The notes beneath the pieces were generated by a model that searched no databases, was not told where the DNA came from, and was given only the letters and a program-made list of their open reading frames with translations. Positions 19,471 to 27,246 of a stretch of DNA of 64,000 bases are shown piece after piece; the first letter of the stretch is position 1, and each line of letters opens with the position of its first letter. A program made the translations under genes and the position numbers. The stretch lies in assembly GCF_000764535.1 (NCBI RefSeq), contig NZ_CP009571.1, positions 2,971,001 to 3,035,000 of the forward strand, read 5' to 3'. The DNA is from Sphingomonas taxi. GTDB taxonomy: Bacteria; Pseudomonadota; Alphaproteobacteria; Sphingomonadales; Sphingomonadaceae.

Positions 19471-19890
19471 ATGGCGCATATCCTCATCGTCGAAGCGCGC
19501 TTCTACGACCATCTCAACGACATGCTGCTCGCCGGCGCCCGCGCGGCGATCGAGGCGGCGGGCCATAGCCACGAGACGGTGACCGTGCCGGGCGCGCTTG
19601 AGGTGCCCGGTGCGATCGCGCTGGCGGCGGATACCGACCGGTATGACGCGTTCGTCGCGCTGGGCGTCGTGATCCGCGGCGAGACCTATCATTTCGAGAT
19701 CGTCTCGAACGAGAGCGCGCGCGGCATCATGGCGCTGACGCTCGACGGCCTCGCGATCGGCAACGGCATCCTGACCACCGAGAACGAGGCGCAGGCGATC
19801 GCCCGCGCCGACCCGGCGCAGCTCGACAAGGGCGCCGGCGCGGCACAGGCGGCGCTGGCGATGCTCGCGCTGCGCGAGCGGCTGGCGTAA
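19471..19890 (+). CDS. ribH: 6,7-dimethyl-8-ribityllumazine synthase
   Basis: Condenses the ribitylamino-pyrimidine with dihydroxybutanone phosphate, the penultimate riboflavin step. The 139-residue protein has the N-terminal [20 protein letters not shown], the substrate segment [14 protein letters not shown] (near 46), and the catalytic region [20 protein letters not shown] with its conserved His. The ATG at 19471 lies one base after the ribBA stop. It is the last gene of the rib operon. Confidence 0.96.
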   Translation: MAHILIVEARFYDHLNDMLLAGARAAIEAAGHSHETVTVPGALEVPGAIALAADTDRYDAFVALGVVIRGETYHFEIVSNESARGIMALTLDGLAIGNGILTTENEAQAIARADPAQLDKGAGAAQAALAMLALRERLA

Positions 19891-20150
19891 TCACGTAAGG
19901 GTTTTGGCGCGCAGAGACGCGGGGACGCAGAGGGGTTTCGCCCGCTGCGGCGGCCACGGCCCAGCGAAATTCCGCACCGCTCACCCCGCCCAGATATCCT
20001 CTGAGCCTTCGCGCGAACATCGACTCACGCGAAGGCGCGAAGGTGTCGCCTTCGTGCCGACGCCATGCCCCGATCCGCCGTCATGCGAAGAGCAGGCTGA
20101 CGCCTGCGCCACCCACACCCCCTTCGCGTCTTCGCGTCTTCGCGCGAACC
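19891..20150. repeat. Intergenic stretch of short GCGAAG/GCAGAG-type repeats
   Basis: No gene is seen between ribH and amtB. The stretch holds degenerate tandem and inverted runs, for example CGCGCAGAGACGCGGGGACG near 19910, ACGCGAAGGCGCGAAGG near 20027, and its inverse CTTCGCGTCTTCGCGTCTTC near 20122. Very similar runs recur at 50815-51155. They could form large hairpins on the transcript. Confidence 0.7.
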
Positions 20151-20182
20151 AAAAAAGACCCGGTACGTCGCCGTACCGGGTC
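20151..20182 (-). terminator. Rho-independent terminator of glnK-amtB
   Basis: On the minus strand a perfect 10-base stem (GACCCGGTAC, with its complement; 20157-20166 and 20173-20182) and a 6-base loop are followed by six T residues (20151-20156). It lies 64 bases past the amtB stop. Confidence 0.88.
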
Positions 20183-20245
20183 AAGGTCGTCCGCAGGAGG
20201 AACGTCGTGGGGGGCGGAGGTCTCGTGCCCCCGCCCCCGATAGGA

Positions 20246-21607
20246 TCAATTATAGGCGCGCTCGCCGTGCTCGCCGAGGTCGAGGCCTTCCTGCTCGACT
20301 TCGGGAGCGACACGCAGGCCGGTGATCGCCTTGGCGACGAGGATCGCGATGACCGTGCCGATCGACGCCCAGACGACGGTGGTGACCACCGCTTCGATCT
20401 GGACGAGCAGCTTGGCGCCCATCGCATAATCCGCCGCACCCGGCCCGCCGAGCGAGGGCGCATAGACGATGCCGGTGCCGACCGCGCCGATCATGCCGCC
20501 GACGCCGTGCACGCCGAAGGCGTCGAGCGCGTCGTCATAGCCGAGCTTCGGCTTGAGCACCGAGACCGCGAAGAAGCAGACCACCGAGGCGACGGCGCCG
20601 AGCACGATCGCGCCGAACGGCCCCGAATTGCCCGCCGCCGGCGTGACGGCGACCAGCCCGGCGATGATGCCCGAGCAGAAGCCCAGCGCCGACCCCTTGT
20701 GACCGCGCGCCCGCTCGACCAGCATCCAGAACAGCCCGCCCGAAGCGGTGGCGACGAAGGTGTTGAGCATCGCCAGCCCTGCCGAACCATTCGCCTCCAG
20801 CGCCGAACCCGCGTTGAAGCCGAACCAGCCCACCCACAGCAGGCCGGTGCCGACCCCGGTCAGCGTCAGCGAATGCGGCGGCATCGGCGTGGTGGGATAG
20901 CCCATCCGCTTGCCGAGCATGATCGAGGCGACCAGCGCCGAGACGCCGGCGTTGATGTGGACGACGGTGCCGCCGGCGAAATCCAGCGCGCCTGCTTTGA
21001 AGAACACGCCCGACGACGCCCAGACCATGTGCGCGATCGGGAAATAGACGATCGTCAGCCAAACCGCGGCGAACACCATCACCGCGCTGAACTTCATCCG
21101 CTCGACCACCGATCCCAGTACCAGCGCGACGGTGATCGCCGCGAAGGTCATCTGGAAGCAGATGAAGACATATTCGGGGATCTCGACCCCCGCGGTGAAG
21201 GTCGCCGCCTGCGACGAGGCGGTGACACCCTTGAGGAATGCCTTGTCGAGGCTGCCGATCACGTTCGACAGGCCGCCGGTGACGTCGGGGCCGAAGGCGA
21301 GGCTGTAGCCATACATCACCCACAGCAGCATCGCCAGGCAGGCGACCGCGCCGATCTGCGTCATCGTCGACAGCATGTTCTTGGAGCGGGTGAGACCGCC
21401 GTAGAACAGCGCGAGGCCGGGCAGGATCATCATCATGACGAGAACCGTCGAGGTCATCATCCAGGCGGTGTCGCCCTTGTTCACCGTCGCGGCCGGCGCG
21501 GCGGCGGCGGGCGCCTGCAAGGCGGCGTCCTGTGCCCAGGCGGGCAGCGCGGCGAACGCGAGGGCGGCAAGCCCCGCGGTGCCGGCGATCTTCAATCCGT
21601 GCTTCAT
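20246..21607 (-). CDS. amtB: Ammonium transporter
   Basis: Inner-membrane ammonium channel of 453 residues. It has an N-terminal signal peptide (cleavage expected after ALPAWA) and 11 membrane spans. Family motifs include ALFYGGLTRSKNMLSTM, the FAGGTVVHINAGVSALVA pore His region, and DDALDAFGVHGVGGMIG. It follows glnK by 13 bases, and the pair share the sigma-54 promoter upstream. When nitrogen is plentiful GlnK is expected to dock to and close this channel. Confidence 0.96.
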   Translation of the reverse strand: MKHGLKIAGTAGLAALAFAALPAWAQDAALQAPAAAAPAATVNKGDTAWMMTSTVLVMMMILPGLALFYGGLTRSKNMLSTMTQIGAVACLAMLLWVMYGYSLAFGPDVTGGLSNVIGSLDKAFLKGVTASSQAATFTAGVEIPEYVFICFQMTFAAITVALVLGSVVERMKFSAVMVFAAVWLTIVYFPIAHMVWASSGVFFKAGALDFAGGTVVHINAGVSALVASIMLGKRMGYPTTPMPPHSLTLTGVGTGLLWVGWFGFNAGSALEANGSAGLAMLNTFVATASGGLFWMLVERARGHKGSALGFCSGIIAGLVAVTPAAGNSGPFGAIVLGAVASVVCFFAVSVLKPKLGYDDALDAFGVHGVGGMIGAVGTGIVYAPSLGGPGAADYAMGAKLLVQIEAVVTTVVWASIGTVIAILVAKAITGLRVAPEVEQEGLDLGEHGERAYN

Positions 21608-21620
21608 CCTGTTACCCCCC

Positions 21621-21959
21621 TCAGAGCGCCGAATCGTCGGTTTCGCCGGTGCGGATGCGCACCGCTTGGCCGACTTCGAGCACGAAGATCTTGCCGTCGC
21701 CGATCGCGCCGGTGTTCGCCGAGGCCTGCACCGCTTCGACGACGCGGTCGGCGAGATCGCCCGGACAGACCACCTCGATCTTGATCTTGGGCACCATGTT
21801 GGTGCTGTATTCGGCGCCGCGGTAGATTTCGGTCTGCCCCTTCTGGCGGCCGAACCCCTTGACCTCGGTAACCGTCATTCCCGCCACCCCCAACGTGGTG
21901 AGCGCTTCCCTCACCTCGTCGAGCTTGAACGGCTTGATGATCGCAATGACCAGCTTCAT
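21621..21959 (-). CDS. glnK: Nitrogen regulatory protein P-II
   Basis: Trimeric signal protein (112 residues) that senses 2-oxoglutarate and ATP/ADP and is uridylylated under nitrogen limitation. Tyr51 sits in the T-loop (GQTEIYRGAEYSTNMVPKIK), with the B-loop GAIGDGKIFV near 80 and the C-terminal RIRTGETDDSAL. ATG 21959 is preceded by a purine-rich Shine-Dalgarno; the frame is open 12 codons further upstream, but those codons overlap the sigma-54 promoter. Linkage to amtB marks it as GlnK rather than GlnB. Confidence 0.96.
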   Translation of the reverse strand: MKLVIAIIKPFKLDEVREALTTLGVAGMTVTEVKGFGRQKGQTEIYRGAEYSTNMVPKIKIEVVCPGDLADRVVEAVQASANTGAIGDGKIFVLEVGQAVRIRTGETDDSAL

Positions 21960-21991
21960 CCCTGCCCCCTCGATTGTCCGAGGGAAGCATC

Positions 21992-22007
21992 GCAATCATC
22001 GTGCCAA
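21992..22007 (-). promoter_or_regulatory. Sigma-54 (RpoN) promoter of glnK-amtB
   Basis: On the minus strand the sequence TTGGCACGATGATTGC carries the -24 element TGGCAC and the -12 element TTGC with the canonical five-base spacing. The -12 GC lies about 33 bases upstream of the glnK ATG, leaving room for a short leader. This fits NtrC-dependent control of glnK-amtB. Confidence 0.85.
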
Positions 22008-22091
22008 TCGCTGAAAGGGAGATATAGGCGCGCTTTGTGACGCGTCGTGGGGTTTGCCCGTTAGATAATTGTGCAGATGCGAAAGACTGCC

Positions 22092-22298
22092 TTAAAATTG
22101 GGCAGCATCGACGATCGCTTTGGCGGCATCGACATCTTCGTCATCGACCATCACCCGTACCGGGATCAGCAGATAGCTGCCGTCGGCGATGCTCGCCCCG
22201 CCGTCGAAGGCGATCGCATCGATCCCCTCGGAGTCGAGCCGCCCGACGATGATATTGGCGAGGTTGCGATCGTAGCGACCCAGTTCGACGAGGCTCAT
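22092..22298 (-). CDS. DUF2007-type small protein (putative signal-transducing)
   Basis: A 68-residue protein beginning MSLVELGRYDRNLANIIVGR and containing the DUF2007 pattern of an N-terminal helix followed by GIDAIAFDGGASIADGSYLL and an Asp/Glu-rich VRVMVDDEDVDAAKAIVD segment. The family is annotated as a putative signal transducer, but its role is unknown. ATG 22298 has a GGGA-type ribosome site; longer frames begin in the intergenic region. It is divergent from the ccdAB-like pair, 77 bases apart. Confidence 0.75.
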   Translation of the reverse strand: MSLVELGRYDRNLANIIVGRLDSEGIDAIAFDGGASIADGSYLLIPVRVMVDDEDVDAAKAIVDAAQF

Positions 22299-22375
22299 GG
22301 GACATCCCTCTATGGTCGCACGGCCACCCCTTGGCGTCCGTTGACCGGCCGACCCATCGTCCATATCATCACTTC

Positions 22376-22612
22376 ATGGCAAGTACGCTCGACCTGCCGC
22401 TGAAGAGCACGCGTCAAATGAGCGTGACTGAAGTTCGCGCCGAGGCCGCGCGCTTCGGCGTCGCCCATGATGACGATGTCGAGTCCCTACGCGCAGCCTT
22501 GAAACATGAACTCGATCATCGCTGGCGCGAGCAGAGTCGCGAGTGGGCGGAGGCCGTCAATCGCTGGGTGGAACAGAACGGGTTGCCGCTGGAAAAGTAT
22601 CGGCTGTTCTGA
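22376..22612 (+). CDS. ccdA: CcdA-family antitoxin
   Basis: A 78-residue protein. The N-terminal part (MASTLDLPLKSTRQMSVTEV) would form the DNA-binding arm, and the C-terminal helix (REWAEAVNRWVEQNGLPLEK then YRLF) matches the CcdA toxin-binding tail. Such antitoxins neutralise CcdB and repress their own operon. The gene ends on TGATG, so the downstream toxin start is coupled. The chosen ATG 22376 is closest to the coding similarity; there is a further ATG 15 codons upstream. Confidence 0.8.
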   Translation: MASTLDLPLKSTRQMSVTEVRAEAARFGVAHDDDVESLRAALKHELDHRWREQSREWAEAVNRWVEQNGLPLEKYRLF

Positions 22613-22908
22613 TGGCGCAGTTCGACGTGTATCGCACGCCGGACGGCCAGCTTATCCTAGATTGTCAGGCGGACTCGCTAGGGTTTCTCGGCAGCCGTCT
22701 CGTCGTACCGTTGATGCGGCTTGAGGAAGCGCCGCCTCGCCGTGCGCGTCTCAATCCGATGTTCGACATAGAAGGGGAACGCTATGCGATGGTCACGCAA
22801 TTCGCCGCAGCATTGAGCCGCGGCGCGTTGCAAACCTACATAGCCGATCTCAGCGCTTATCGCTTCGACATCATCGGCGCATTCGACATGATGCTGACGG
22901 GGGTGTAA
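22612..22908 (+). CDS. ccdB: CcdB-family toxin, atypical C-terminus
   Basis: A 98-residue homologue of the F-plasmid gyrase poison CcdB: MAQFDVYRTPDGQLILDCQA, then SRLVVPLMRL near 37 and the C-terminal AFDMMLTGV. In F CcdB the last residues are Trp-Gly-Ile and the Trp (W99) is needed to poison gyrase; here the equivalent position is Thr (T96). The protein may therefore have weak or different toxicity, as seen in several chromosomal CcdB homologues. It is coupled to ccdA by a one-base TGATG overlap. No transposon ends are seen around the pair. Confidence 0.8.
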   Translation: MAQFDVYRTPDGQLILDCQADSLGFLGSRLVVPLMRLEEAPPRRARLNPMFDIEGERYAMVTQFAAALSRGALQTYIADLSAYRFDIIGAFDMMLTGV

Positions 22909-22916
22909 CGCAGGGA

Positions 22917-24347
22917 TTACCCCGTTGCCGTCCCGCCCACCGTCAGCCCGTCGACCAGCAGCGTCGGCTGGCCCACGCCGGCCGGCACGCTCTGCCCGCC
23001 CTTGCCGCAGACGCCGATCCCTTCGTCCAGCGCGAAGTCGTTGCCGATCCCGGCGACCTTGGTCAGCACCGTCGGGCCGTCGCCGATCAGCGTCGCGCCC
23101 TTGATCGGCGCGCCGATCCGGCCGTCCTCGATCAGATACGCCTCGGTGCAGGAAAACACGAACTTGCCCGAGACGATATCGACCTGCCCGCCGCCGAAGC
23201 TCTTGGCGAAGATGCCTCGCTTCACCCGGCTCAGCAGTTCGGCGGGATCGTCGGTACCGCCCTTCATGAAGGTGTTGGTCATCCGCGGCATCGGCGCATG
23301 CGCGAAGCTCTCGCGACGACCATTGCCGGTCGGCGCGACGCCCATCAGCCGCGCGTTGAGCCGGTCCTGCATATAGCCCTTGAGGATACCGTCCTCGATC
23401 AGCACCGTCTCCGACGTCGGCGTGCCCTCGTCGTCGATCGACAGCGAGCCGCGCCGGTCGGGAAGCGAGCCGTCGTCGACCACGGTGACGCCCGGCGCCG
23501 CGACGCGCTCGCCGATCCGTCCCGAGAACGCGCTGGTGCCCTTGCGATTGAAGTCGCCTTCAAGGCCATGGCCGATCGCCTCGTGCAGCACGATCCCCGG
23601 CCAGCCCGGCCCGAGCAACACGGTCATCTCGCCCGCCGGCGCCGCCACCGAGTCGAGATTGACGAGCGCATGCGCCAGCGCCTCATCGATGCCGCGGTTC
23701 CACACCGTCGCGTCGAACAATCGATCGTAGAGATAGCGCCCGCCGATGCCGAACGTGCCGGTCTCGCGGCGGCCGTTCTGTTCGACGACGATCTGGATGT
23801 TGAGCCGCACGAGCGGTCGCACGTCGGTGGCGACGAAGCCGTCGGGGCGGACGATCTCGACCACGCTCCACGTGCCGGACAGGCCGACCGAGACCTGCGC
23901 GACGCGCGGATCGCGCGCCCGCGCCGCGGCGTCGATCGTCTGGCACAGGTTCACCTTGTCGGCGAACGGCACCAGGTCGAGCGGATCGGCGTCAGTATAG
24001 AGGTGGCGGTTGTTGCCCTGCGGCGGCGGCGCCTTGGCGCTCGTCGTCGGATCGATCAGCGCCATCGTTTCGCCGGCGCGGCGGATCGCTGCCTCCGACA
24101 GTTCGTTGGCGTGCGCGAAGGCGGTCATCTCGCCCGACACCGCGCGCAGGCCGAAACCGGCGTTGGTGTCGTAGCTCGCCGTCTTCAGCCGGCCATCGTC
24201 GAAGCCGAACGCCTCGGCCTTGCGATATTGCAGGAACAGTTCGCCGTCATCGGCGCGGCCGAGCGCATCCGCGGTGAGGCGGAGCGCGGCGTCGGGCGAC
24301 AGAGCGTCGCGGTAGAGGAACGAGCGGGGATCGGCGGCTACAGTCAT
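22917..24347 (-). CDS. tldD: Metalloprotease TldD
   Basis: Zinc protease subunit of 476 residues that works with TldE (PmbA) to cut unfolded or modified peptides. The zinc site HExxxH appears as VLHEAIGHGLEGDFNRKGTS near residue 254, and the C-terminal beta-domain has GNGRRESFAHAPMPRMTN. The partner tldE is not in the window. The gene ends eight bases from the ccdB stop (convergent); ATG 24347 is used. Confidence 0.94.
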   Translation of the reverse strand: MTVAADPRSFLYRDALSPDAALRLTADALGRADDGELFLQYRKAEAFGFDDGRLKTASYDTNAGFGLRAVSGEMTAFAHANELSEAAIRRAGETMALIDPTTSAKAPPPQGNNRHLYTDADPLDLVPFADKVNLCQTIDAAARARDPRVAQVSVGLSGTWSVVEIVRPDGFVATDVRPLVRLNIQIVVEQNGRRETGTFGIGGRYLYDRLFDATVWNRGIDEALAHALVNLDSVAAPAGEMTVLLGPGWPGIVLHEAIGHGLEGDFNRKGTSAFSGRIGERVAAPGVTVVDDGSLPDRRGSLSIDDEGTPTSETVLIEDGILKGYMQDRLNARLMGVAPTGNGRRESFAHAPMPRMTNTFMKGGTDDPAELLSRVKRGIFAKSFGGGQVDIVSGKFVFSCTEAYLIEDGRIGAPIKGATLIGDGPTVLTKVAGIGNDFALDEGIGVCGKGGQSVPAGVGQPTLLVDGLTVGGTATG

Positions 24348-24365
24348 ACCCCCGATATAGGGGCG

Positions 24366-24599
24366 TTAAACGCTGGCGCCATCCGGATGATCGGGCAATT
24401 TCGACTGGTCGGCGCCGTCGGCGGGTCCGCCGATCAGCACGAAGCGCCGATCGCAATAGCCGCAATCGACATAGCCCTCGTCGTCGATCTGCAGGAAGAC
24501 GCGCGGATGGCCGAGCGCGGCGCCACCCGGAATATCGGTAGCGCCATCACAGGCGACACGGCGTTGCGAGACGCGGATGGTTTCGGGCGGCGGGATCAT
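24366..24599 (-). CDS. Zinc-finger CHCC-domain protein
   Basis: A 77-residue protein with the short zf-CHCC pattern seen in the mitochondrial complex I subunit NDUFS6: Cys in RRVACDGA (near 17), His in [10 protein letters not shown] (near 29), and [13 protein letters not shown] (near 43-46). It begins [14 protein letters not shown] at 24599; the frame extends upstream but into the oppositely oriented ABC-gene leader. The function in bacteria is not settled; a link to complex I assembly is inferred from the family. It lies just upstream of tldD on the same strand. Confidence 0.75.
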   Translation of the reverse strand: MIPPPETIRVSQRRVACDGATDIPGGAALGHPRVFLQIDDEGYVDCGYCDRRFVLIGGPADGADQSKLPDHPDGASV

Positions 24600-24715
24600 G
24601 CGGAGGCGGATAGCAAGACGCGCGAGCCGCTTCAATCCTCCCGACGCGGGGAAGGGGACCGCCGTGCCGGGGAGGAATGGGTTGCACCCCATCACGATCC
24701 GCGTATTCCGCCTGC

Positions 24716-25639
24716 ATGACCGAGGCAGCGATCCGCATCCAGAACCTCTGCAAGACCTATCAGGGCGGCAAGCGCGCGCTCGACGGGGTCAGTTTCGACG
24801 TGCCGCGGGGGCAGATCTTCGGCCTGCTCGGCCCCAATGGCGCGGGCAAGTCGACGCTGATCAACATCCTCGCCGGGCTGGTCAACAAGACCAAGGGCAG
24901 CGCCGAGATCTGGGGCTTCGACATCGACGCGCAGCCGCGCAACGCCAAGGCGTCGATCGGTATCGTCAATCAGGAGATCCTGTTCGACCCCTTCTTCACG
25001 CCGATCGAGACGCTGGAAATCCAGGCGGGCCTCTACGGGGTCCCAAAGGGCCAGCGGCGCAGCATGGAATTGCTGCGCGCGGTGCATCTGGAGGACAAGG
25101 CGAAGGCCTATGCCCGCACCTTGTCGGGCGGCATGAAGCGGCGGCTGATGGTCGCCAAGGCGATGGTTCATTCGCCGCCGGTGCTGGTGCTCGACGAGCC
25201 GACCGCGGGGGTCGACATCGAATTGCGCCAGCAACTCTGGGCCTATGTCCGCCAGTTGAACGACGCCGGCGTCACCGTGGTGCTGACCACGCACTACCTC
25301 GAGGAGGCCGAGGAATTGTGCGACCGGATCGCGATCATCAATCACGGCCGGCTGATCGCCAACGAACCGACCCGGGAGCTGGTCGGCAAGGCGCAGGAAA
25401 AGGTGGTGGCGGTCACCGTCGACCGCGACGTCGCGACGCTGCCGGTCAACGCCTGTTTCGGCAAGATCGTGCTGAAGGGCGCGCGGACGCTGGAGATCAC
25501 CTATGCCAAGGACCGGGTCAACGCCGGCGAGGTGCTCGCCGCGGTCCAGCACGACGGCTTCGGCATCGTCGACGTCTCGACCAAGGAGCCCGATCTGGAG
25601 GACGTGTTCCTCAGCCTGACGCGCGCCAGCAACGCGTGA
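24716..25639 (+). CDS. ABC transporter ATP-binding protein (YadG-like)
   Basis: Cytoplasmic ATPase of 307 residues from the drug/polysaccharide-type exporters. Walker A is [11 protein letters not shown] near residue 36, the signature is [15 protein letters not shown] near 136, and Walker B is [12 protein letters not shown] near 156, followed by the switch His in [13 protein letters not shown]. The C-terminal ~80 residues form a regulatory-like extension. No permease gene is adjacent, which is unusual for this type. ATG 24716 ([15 protein letters not shown]). The end overlaps nadB by four bases. Confidence 0.88.
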   Translation: MTEAAIRIQNLCKTYQGGKRALDGVSFDVPRGQIFGLLGPNGAGKSTLINILAGLVNKTKGSAEIWGFDIDAQPRNAKASIGIVNQEILFDPFFTPIETLEIQAGLYGVPKGQRRSMELLRAVHLEDKAKAYARTLSGGMKRRLMVAKAMVHSPPVLVLDEPTAGVDIELRQQLWAYVRQLNDAGVTVVLTTHYLEEAEELCDRIAIINHGRLIANEPTRELVGKAQEKVVAVTVDRDVATLPVNACFGKIVLKGARTLEITYAKDRVNAGEVLAAVQHDGFGIVDVSTKEPDLEDVFLSLTRASNA

Positions 25640-27228
25640 CCGAAGCGACCCGCAACAGCGACGTCCTCATCGTCGGCTCGGGCGCCGCGGGGCTCACCGC
25701 GGCGCTCAACCTCGCGGAACGGTTCAGGGTCACCGTGCTCGCCAAGGGCGCGCTCAACGAAGGGTCGACCGCCTGGGCGCAGGGCGGGATCGCCGCGGTG
25801 CTCGAACCCGGCGATACGTTCGACAATCACGTCGAGGATACGATGGTCGCCGGGGCCGGCCTCAATGACCGCGATATCGTCGAATTCGTCGTCGAGGGCG
25901 CCCCCGCCGCGATCGAGCGACTGACACAGCTCGGCGTCCCCTTCGCCACCGAGGGGAATACGCTTCATCTCACCCGCGAGGGCGGCCACAGCCATCGCCG
26001 TATCGTCCATGTCGCGGACGCGACCGGCTGGGCGGTGCAGGAGGCGCTGCAACGCGCCGCCGAGGCGCATCCCAATATCACGCTCGTCCCCGATCAGGTC
26101 GCGATCGACCTCGCCACCAGCCGCCACGAACAGCGCTATTCGGGCGCAGGCAACGTCTGGGGCGTCTATGCAGTCGATCGCGGCACCGGCCGCGTCACGC
26201 TCTACACCGCAAAGGCGACGGTGCTCGCCACCGGCGGCGCGGGGCGCACCTATCTCTTCTCCACCGCGCCGCGCGGCGCGACCGGGGACGGCATCGCGAT
26301 GGCGTGGCGGGCGGGTGCGCGCGTCTCCAACATGGAGATGATGCAATTCCATCCGACCTGCCTCTACCATCTCGAGGTCAAGAACTTCCTCATCACCGAG
26401 GCGGTGCGCGGCGAGGGCGGGCGGCTGATCAACCCGACCACCGGCAAGCGCTTCATGTCCTATTACGATGCCGAGCGGATGGAGCTGGCGCCGCGCGACG
26501 TGGTCGCGCGCGCGATCGACGCCGAGATCAAGCGCTACGGCCTCGATTACGTCCATCTCGACATCAGCCACCAGCCCGCCGATTTCGTCCGCGGCCATTT
26601 CCCCAACATCTATGAGAAGTTACGCGGCCTCGGCATCGACATGACGACGCAGCCGATCCCGGTGGTGCCGGCGCAGCACTACACCTGCGGTGGCATCGTC
26701 ATCGACCGCGACGGCCGCACCGATCTACCCGGCCTCTATGCCGCGGGCGAGTGCACCGAGAGCGGGCTGCACGGCGCTAACCGGCTCGCCTCGAACAGCC
26801 TGCTCGAATGTTTCGTGTTCGGCGAGGCCTGCGCCGACCATATCGCGGCGCATTGGGACGGGCTGCCGCCTGTCCCGGTGATCCGCCCGTGGGACGAGAG
26901 CCGCGTCACCGATTCGGACGAGGAGGTGGTGATCAAGCAGAATTGGACCGAGATCCGACGCTTCATGTGGAATTACGTCGGCATCGTCCGCACCACCAAA
27001 AGGCTCGAACGCGCGCAGCACCGCATCCAGATGCTGACCGAGGAGGTGGCGGATTATTACGGCCATTTCCGCGTCACCCCCGATCTGATCGAGCTGCGCA
27101 ACCTGTTGCAGACCGCCGCGCTGATCGTCCGCTCGGCGCTGCACCGGCACGAGAGCCGCGGCCTGCATTATACGCTCGACTATCCCGAGACGCTGCCGGA
27201 GGCGGTCGATACGGTGCTGGTCCCGTAA
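25636..27228 (+). CDS. nadB: L-aspartate oxidase
   Basis: FAD enzyme that oxidises aspartate to iminoaspartate, the first step of de novo NAD synthesis. It is 530 residues long. The FAD-binding GSGAAGLTAALNLAE near residue 14 is followed by GSTAWAQGGIAAVLEPGDTF, the HTTP-like active region EGGHSHRRIVHVADATG, and the succinate-dehydrogenase-like HYTCGGIVIDRDGRTDLPGL; the capping helices lie at the C-terminus. The start is GTG 25636, overlapping the ABC gene stop as GTGA. nadA and nadC are not adjacent. Confidence 0.95.
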   Translation: MTEATRNSDVLIVGSGAAGLTAALNLAERFRVTVLAKGALNEGSTAWAQGGIAAVLEPGDTFDNHVEDTMVAGAGLNDRDIVEFVVEGAPAAIERLTQLGVPFATEGNTLHLTREGGHSHRRIVHVADATGWAVQEALQRAAEAHPNITLVPDQVAIDLATSRHEQRYSGAGNVWGVYAVDRGTGRVTLYTAKATVLATGGAGRTYLFSTAPRGATGDGIAMAWRAGARVSNMEMMQFHPTCLYHLEVKNFLITEAVRGEGGRLINPTTGKRFMSYYDAERMELAPRDVVARAIDAEIKRYGLDYVHLDISHQPADFVRGHFPNIYEKLRGLGIDMTTQPIPVVPAQHYTCGGIVIDRDGRTDLPGLYAAGECTESGLHGANRLASNSLLECFVFGEACADHIAAHWDGLPPVPVIRPWDESRVTDSDEEVVIKQNWTEIRRFMWNYVGIVRTTKRLERAQHRIQMLTEEVADYYGHFRVTPDLIELRNLLQTAALIVRSALHRHESRGLHYTLDYPETLPEAVDTVLVP

Positions 27229-27246
27229 GGGAAGCGATCGCCGCCC

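Noticed and set aside
19891..20245. CRISPR-like short repeats in the ribH-amtB gap
   Set aside because: The units are degenerate, inverted as well as direct, have no unique equal-length spacers, and no cas genes are near.
22376..22908. ccdAB as part of an integrated plasmid or prophage
   Set aside because: No integrase, tRNA, direct repeats or phage genes were seen around it; neighbours are housekeeping genes.
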